Source: Liolophura sinensis
Lineage: Eukaryota > Mollusca > Polyplacophora > Chitonida > Chitonidae
Assembly (NCBI RefSeq): GCF_032854445.1
Contig: NC_088307.1
Coordinates: 20,534,017-20,598,016 of the forward strand
DNA length: 64,000 nucleotides
Direction: 5' to 3'
Shown: one piece after another, positions 61,409 to 64,000 of the stretch
How the letters are laid out: every line of letters begins with the position of its first letter
How positions within the stretch are numbered: the first letter of the stretch is position 1
Translations under genes and position numbers: made by a program
Notes under the pieces: model-generated
Database searches by the model: none
Told to the model about the DNA's origin: nothing
Seen by the model: the letters and a program-made list of their open reading frames with translations, nothing else

Positions 61409-63449
61409 TGCTTGAATTTTATTTTCTGAAGGTGGCAAATGATGAACATTTACTCTGTCATTTACAAAAACTGTTCTTCTCAGAGGCCCTCTGAAAGGGT
61501 GACAAAACAAACACGCATTTACAAGTAAATATTAACAGTGACCAAACGAACAGTTTGCAAACATAATGGTATCAAAAGTAGCCATAAATTCAGTAATTAC
61601 GCTATACAAAGCAATACAAAACAAACAAAAGGAGGGGAATGGCACGTGGAGATTAACATATTCTAAAGGGCATTACTTTGTGTACCGGTAGACTGAAAAC
61701 AGTATACTTTTTGCGAATTTCTACAATCAATTGGTTTTAGTCTTTAAAATCAACTTGGGGCCTCCGTGGCTCAGTCGGTTAGCGCGCTAGCGCAGCGTAA
61801 TGACCCAGGAGTCTCTCACCAATGCGGTCGGCGTGAGTTCAAGTCCAGTTCATGCTGGCTTCCTCTCCGGCCGTACGTGGGAAGGTCTGCCAGCAACCTG
61901 CAGATGGTCGTGGGTTTGCCCCGGACTGTGCCCAGTTTCCACCCACCATAATGCTGGCTGCCGTCGTATAAGTGAAATATTCTTGAGTACGGCGTAAAAT
62001 ACCAATCAAATAAATAAATAAATTAAAATCAACTGAAAACTTTGCATAAATTGCACTACAAGCTGCTCTTTCATATGCGAAAACATTCAGGTATTAGGAT
62101 ACATCAAAATTACCAGTACTTGCAAGTACACATGGACTGACAGAGGCATTACTTATGGATAACAATTCCTGGATTTATACCAACCAACACAATAAATCCA
62201 GAAATTGTTATCCATGAGTAATGCCTCTGTCAATCTATACCATCCCAATTCCTAAATGCCTCTGAAAGAAGTACACATGGAAGGAAACAAACAGGTCACA
62301 TCTTACCTGATACCTCACAAACTTAAGTCAATTTACAATAGTGCTGATGTTCTTATTTGAATCAAATTACAATGGTGTCTTCATTTATTTATTCATCTGA
62401 TTGGCGTTTTACGCCGTACTCAAGAATATTTCACTTCCACGACGGCAGCCAGCATTGTGGTGGGAGGAAACCATCTGCAGGTTGCTGCTAGACCGTTCCA
62501 CGTATGAGATGGAACCACAACGACTGCCGAGTTGCTGCCGAGTTTTTAAGTCATTGTGCTGCATCTAAGACAATTGTACATCTTTATAAAAAACATGCAC
62601 TGTCCCAAACACACGCGCACTCACCAAACAAACACGCACCTACTGGTCAGGTTGATACACCTCTTCCAGACAAGCATATTCTTGCCAAAGAAACATGCAC
62701 TGCCTCAAACAAACATGCTTGCAATGGTGTCTTCATATTTCAGTCAAATCACAATGATCAAAATGAAACCATATGTTAGATGACCGTTCCTTTCTGCACT
62801 GAGTGTTCTGAGGCAGTGGAAGTAGTATCCCAGCCCATCAGGCTAGGATCCTGGGGCCACCTAGGCTCTCGCCATTTGATTTATTTATTTATTTATTTGA
62901 TTGGTGTTTTACGCCATACTCAAGAATATTTCACTTATACGACGGCGTTCAGCATTATGGTGGGAGGAAACCATGACCATCTGCAGGTTGCCGGAAGACC
63001 TTCCCACATATGGCCTGAGAGGAAGTGAGCATGAGCTGGACTTGAACTCACAGTGACCCTTTCGCCATTTGTATTACGTGAGATACCATTCAGGCCATTA
63101 CTGGTGAAAAAAACTGTGACAAATCTGGGATAAAATGCACATTGTTCTTTATTTATTAAGCGTTTTTATTTAAACCGCTCAGCCGATGACATTTGGTCTA
63201 TAGAAAAGAAAAAAATATTATTTCGAACACTCTTCCTCTTTAACTTCATTGCCTCAATAGCGCCCCCATGGTCCAGCCTCGTATGTAATATATGTGACAT
63301 ATTTGTTGTATATGTGTGCTTAATACCTGATGATCTTCGGGATTAGGGATGGGAACCTTAGCTTCAATCTTCAACACCTCTGGCCCCCCAAACTCTGTCA
63401 CACGGATTGCCTTCATAACTGCTCTTGCTGCACCTCTAAGAACTGACAT
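50640..63449 (-). CDS. CRYZ: Quinone oxidoreductase / zeta-crystallin
   Basis: Eight coding exons on the - strand: 63449-63327, 61252-61100, 58703-58540, 57558-57507, 55871-55722, 54691-54590, 52894-52799, 50801-50640; all GT..AG and in frame, 333 residues against about 329 for vertebrate CRYZ. An NADPH-dependent one-electron quinone reductase of the zinc-free medium-chain dehydrogenase/reductase family, usually cytosolic. Residues ~12-130 are the GroES-like part ([34 protein letters not shown]); the Rossmann nucleotide motif HGASGGVG is at 159-166, split by intron 4; [16 protein letters not shown] and [10 protein letters not shown] follow as in the family. Start chosen as the first Met (MSVLRG); Met12 is an alternative closer to the vertebrate start. 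Convergent with the array and with no evident functional link to it. Confidence 0.93.
50802..52798 (-). other. CRYZ intron 7
   Basis: Contains the 38-bp minisatellite at 51225-51808 and, near 52310-52385, a SINE-like remnant ending in (TCAC)n. Nothing coding seen elsewhere. Confidence 0.6.
51225..51808 (+). repeat. 38-bp minisatellite in CRYZ intron 7 (about 15 units)
   Basis: Nearly identical units containing GAAGTTTTCAAAGGAATTTG and TGATCAGTAGATTT. Only one position varies often (TGCCTGA or TGGCTGA); along the + strand the order is C C C C G C C G C G G G C C, then a broken end unit. Confidence 0.95.
52799..52894 (-). CDS. CRYZ: CRYZ exon 7
   Basis: 32 codons, [20 protein letters not shown] to MTSSP; donor CCG|GTAAGT. 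Confidence 0.9.
52927..53068 (-). mobile_element. SINE-A tail fragment, CRYZ intron 6
   Basis: (TTTA)n, GTTTTATGCCGTACTCAAGA and part of the body; head missing. Confidence 0.6.
53864..54622 (-). repeat. 38-bp minisatellite carrying a splice donor, CRYZ exon 6/intron 6
   Basis: About 19 units. On the - strand each reads like CAGGATTGTGGTGAGTATAA then CCTGATCAAGG, i.e. the end of exon 6, its GT donor and the start of the intron. The unit touching the exon supplies its last codons. Confidence 0.88.
54590..54691 (-). CDS. CRYZ: CRYZ exon 6, ends inside a minisatellite
   Basis: 34 codons, [20 protein letters not shown] to RGRIV, donor GTG|GTGAGT. The last ~30 bases of the exon and the donor form the first unit of the 38-bp array next to it. 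Confidence 0.88.
54824..55187 (-). mobile_element. Full SINE-B with 14-base target-site duplication, CRYZ intron 5
   Basis: Element 54838-55173 between TAGACAGACCAGTG at 54824-54837 and 55174-55187. tRNA-like head at the right (CTCTACCAACTGAGCCAATG on the + strand) and GAGTGAGTGC tail at the left. Confidence 0.88.
55722..55871 (-). CDS. CRYZ: CRYZ exon 5
   Basis: 50 codons, [20 protein letters not shown] through [13 protein letters not shown]; donor ACG|GTAAGC. Confidence 0.93.
56684..56800 (-). mobile_element. SINE-A tail fragment, CRYZ intron 4
   Basis: (TTTA)n, GTGTTTCACACCGTACTCAA; diverged, head missing. The rest of intron 4 (55872-57506) is AT-rich with nothing further recognised. Confidence 0.55.
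57507..57558 (-). CDS. CRYZ: CRYZ exon 4 (52-base microexon)
   Basis: [17 protein letters not shown]; ends GGG|GTGAGT exactly within the NADPH-binding glycine motif. Confidence 0.9.
57615..57743. mobile_element. MITE-like element with ~27-bp terminal inverted repeats, CRYZ intron 3
   Basis: GGCCAGTTTCATGAAGCTCA at the left pairs with TGAGCTTCACGAAACCAGCC at the right, with TTAAGGGTTTACTTAGC-type inner repeats. No coding capacity. Confidence 0.75.
58105..58195 (+). mobile_element. SINE-C remnant, CRYZ intron 3
   Basis: Ends GTGTGGCATTAAGCCATAAT and CATTCATTC, the same tail as 23256-23312. Confidence 0.45.
58540..58703 (-). CDS. CRYZ: CRYZ exon 3
   Basis: 164 bases, [20 protein letters not shown] to [11 protein letters not shown], ends in a split Arg codon; donor CAG|GTAGGC. 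Confidence 0.92.
58704..61099 (-). other. CRYZ intron 2
   Basis: Holds the 45-bp minisatellite (59167-59697). An 83-codon + strand ORF at 60256-60507 has no recognised domain and no splice context I can support. Otherwise unremarkable. Confidence 0.55.
59167..59697 (+). repeat. 45-bp minisatellite in CRYZ intron 2 (about 12 units)
   Basis: Units contain CAGTTAGTCTATGCTCCTAC and CACCAACAGTTCCC[GA]CTTCACTGAG. Variation is at the GAG[CT]AG and CCC[AG]CT positions. Confidence 0.93.
61100..61252 (-). CDS. CRYZ: CRYZ exon 2
   Basis: 51 codons, [20 protein letters not shown] to KAVTHFK; acceptor CCTGCACAG, donor AAG|GTCAGT. Confidence 0.92.
61342..61417. repeat. (TA)n microsatellite inside inverted flanks, CRYZ intron 1
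   Basis: About 25 TA units at 61351-61400; the flanks ATTCAAGCAT and ATGCTTGAAT are perfect inverted repeats. Confidence 0.85.
61744..62034 (+). mobile_element. Full SINE-A with 12-base target-site duplication, CRYZ intron 1
   Basis: Element 61756-62022 (267 bases) between TTAAAATCAACT at 61744-61755 and 62023-62034. A-box-like TGGCTCAGTCGG at 61767, B-box-like GAGTTCAAGTCC at 61835, tail AATACCAATCAAATAAATAA. Best reference copy of this family in the window. Confidence 0.9.
62138..62232. repeat. 95-bp foldback element, CRYZ intron 1
   Basis: 40-base arms starting TGACAGAGGCATTACT and ending AGTAATGCCTCTGTCA with two mismatches and a 15-base loop. Confidence 0.85.
62370..62736 (-). mobile_element. 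Chimeric retro-insertion: SINE-A tail joined to other sequence, CRYZ intron 1
   Basis: Perfect 15-base direct repeats CAATGGTGTCTTCAT (62370-62384, 62722-62736) enclose a reverse SINE-A tail (62385 to about 62510) and about 210 bases of non-SINE sequence where the head should be. Confidence 0.6.
62869..63071 (-). mobile_element. 5'-truncated SINE-A with 10-base target-site duplication, CRYZ intron 1
   Basis: TCGCCATTTG at 62869-62878 and 63062-63071 flank a reverse SINE-A lacking the first part of its tRNA-like head. Confidence 0.75.
63327..63449 (-). CDS. CRYZ: CRYZ exon 1 (coding part)
   Basis: 41 codons, donor CAG|GTATTA. A CATTTCCCAG acceptor-like site just upstream (63457-63466) suggests a separate 5' UTR exon beyond it. 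Confidence 0.88.
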
Positions 63450-63842
63450 AGGAAGTCTGGGAAATGAGATACAAAATACACAACCTATGATTCACATGTA
63501 TTATATAGTACACCTGAAGATGGTGAAAACAAACAAAGACATTCAAAAGAGGAAAGCCTATACAACACCTCAGTCCTGCATATTCCATCCAGCTATAGAT
63601 AAACCGATCTCAGGAATTTTCTTCTACTACTAAGCATCTACATGTAGGTTCAGAGATACAGTCATGACAACAGAGGTGATAGTCATGCAAATTAAGCTAA
63701 TTAATATGGAAATTAATGCATGGACAGATTACATGCACATGTACATGTAAAAGCCCCTGTGATCATCTTAGCAAGTGTTCATGTCAGTTTGACTTCCCTC
63801 TGAATAGATTCAGAGATGCATGGTCACACAGATGAATACAGA

Positions 63843-63870
63843 GGGCAGGGCAGGGCAGGGCAGGGCAGGG
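63843..63870 (+). repeat. (GGGCA)n tract upstream of CRYZ exon 1
   Basis: Six GGG runs separated by CA; fits the pattern of a G-quadruplex former on the + (template) strand, about 400 bases before the start codon. The rest of 63450-64000 shows no gene. Confidence 0.6.
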
Positions 63871-64000
63871 TACACATGCAGTTATGACAAATATTCCATA
63901 GTCCTTTTGATTAAAATTACTTCATGTCTTATTTTCTCCCACTTACCTGTACATGTTTTATCACTGTCTTAACACAACACTCAGTGCTAAAAAATATCAC

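Noticed and set aside
61756-61840. tRNA gene candidates at SINE-A heads
   Set aside because: A and B boxes are present but stems do not close and the sequence continues into SINE body and tail.

Overview
The window is animal nuclear DNA, most likely from a conchiferan mollusc. Genes are split into short exons with GT..AG introns and AATAAA poly(A) signals. Introns and spacers are full of tRNA-derived SINEs, foldback elements and minisatellites. The predicted products fit a shell- or cuticle-forming animal. Species cannot be fixed from the sequence alone.

Positions 1-44,897 hold three head-to-tail copies, all on the + strand, of one seven-exon gene for a secreted, modular protein. I call them copy A (1-11376, 5' end cut by the window edge), copy B (16692-28920) and copy C (33846-44897). 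B and C each predict 739 residues. The order is: signal peptide; a lysozyme/transglycosylase-like domain (Glu68 ... GGIWQ); a von Willebrand factor A domain with a complete MIDAS; a cysteine-poor glycosylated linker of unknown fold; and three chitin-binding modules of the peritrophin/CBM14 kind with identical cysteine spacing. VWA plus chitin-binding modules recalls the Pif/BMSP type of shell matrix protein. The lysozyme-like head is an inference from motifs. B and C differ by only six residues, while A is much more diverged in its 5' half than in its 3' half and 3' flank, so the array looks homogenised in patches.

The spacers A-B (11377-16691) and B-C (28921-33845) are near copies of each other. 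A third, older and partly deleted copy of the spacer follows copy C (44898-49560) and marks the right edge of the array. The spacers carry SINEs, a degenerate array of about 22 bp, an 85-bp promoter-proximal tandem repeat whose copy number differs between B and C, a short hairpin, and a small signal-peptide-like ORF on the - strand.

Positions 49,689-63,449 hold one unrelated gene on the - strand, an eight-exon zeta-crystallin/quinone oxidoreductase (CRYZ, 333 residues), convergent with the array. Its introns contain three minisatellites (38, 38 and 45 bp). One of the 38-bp arrays repeats the exon 6/intron 6 junction, splice donor included. Several SINE insertions have clean target-site duplications, and there are two foldback elements. 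No rRNA, CRISPR, prokaryotic or viral gene was seen.
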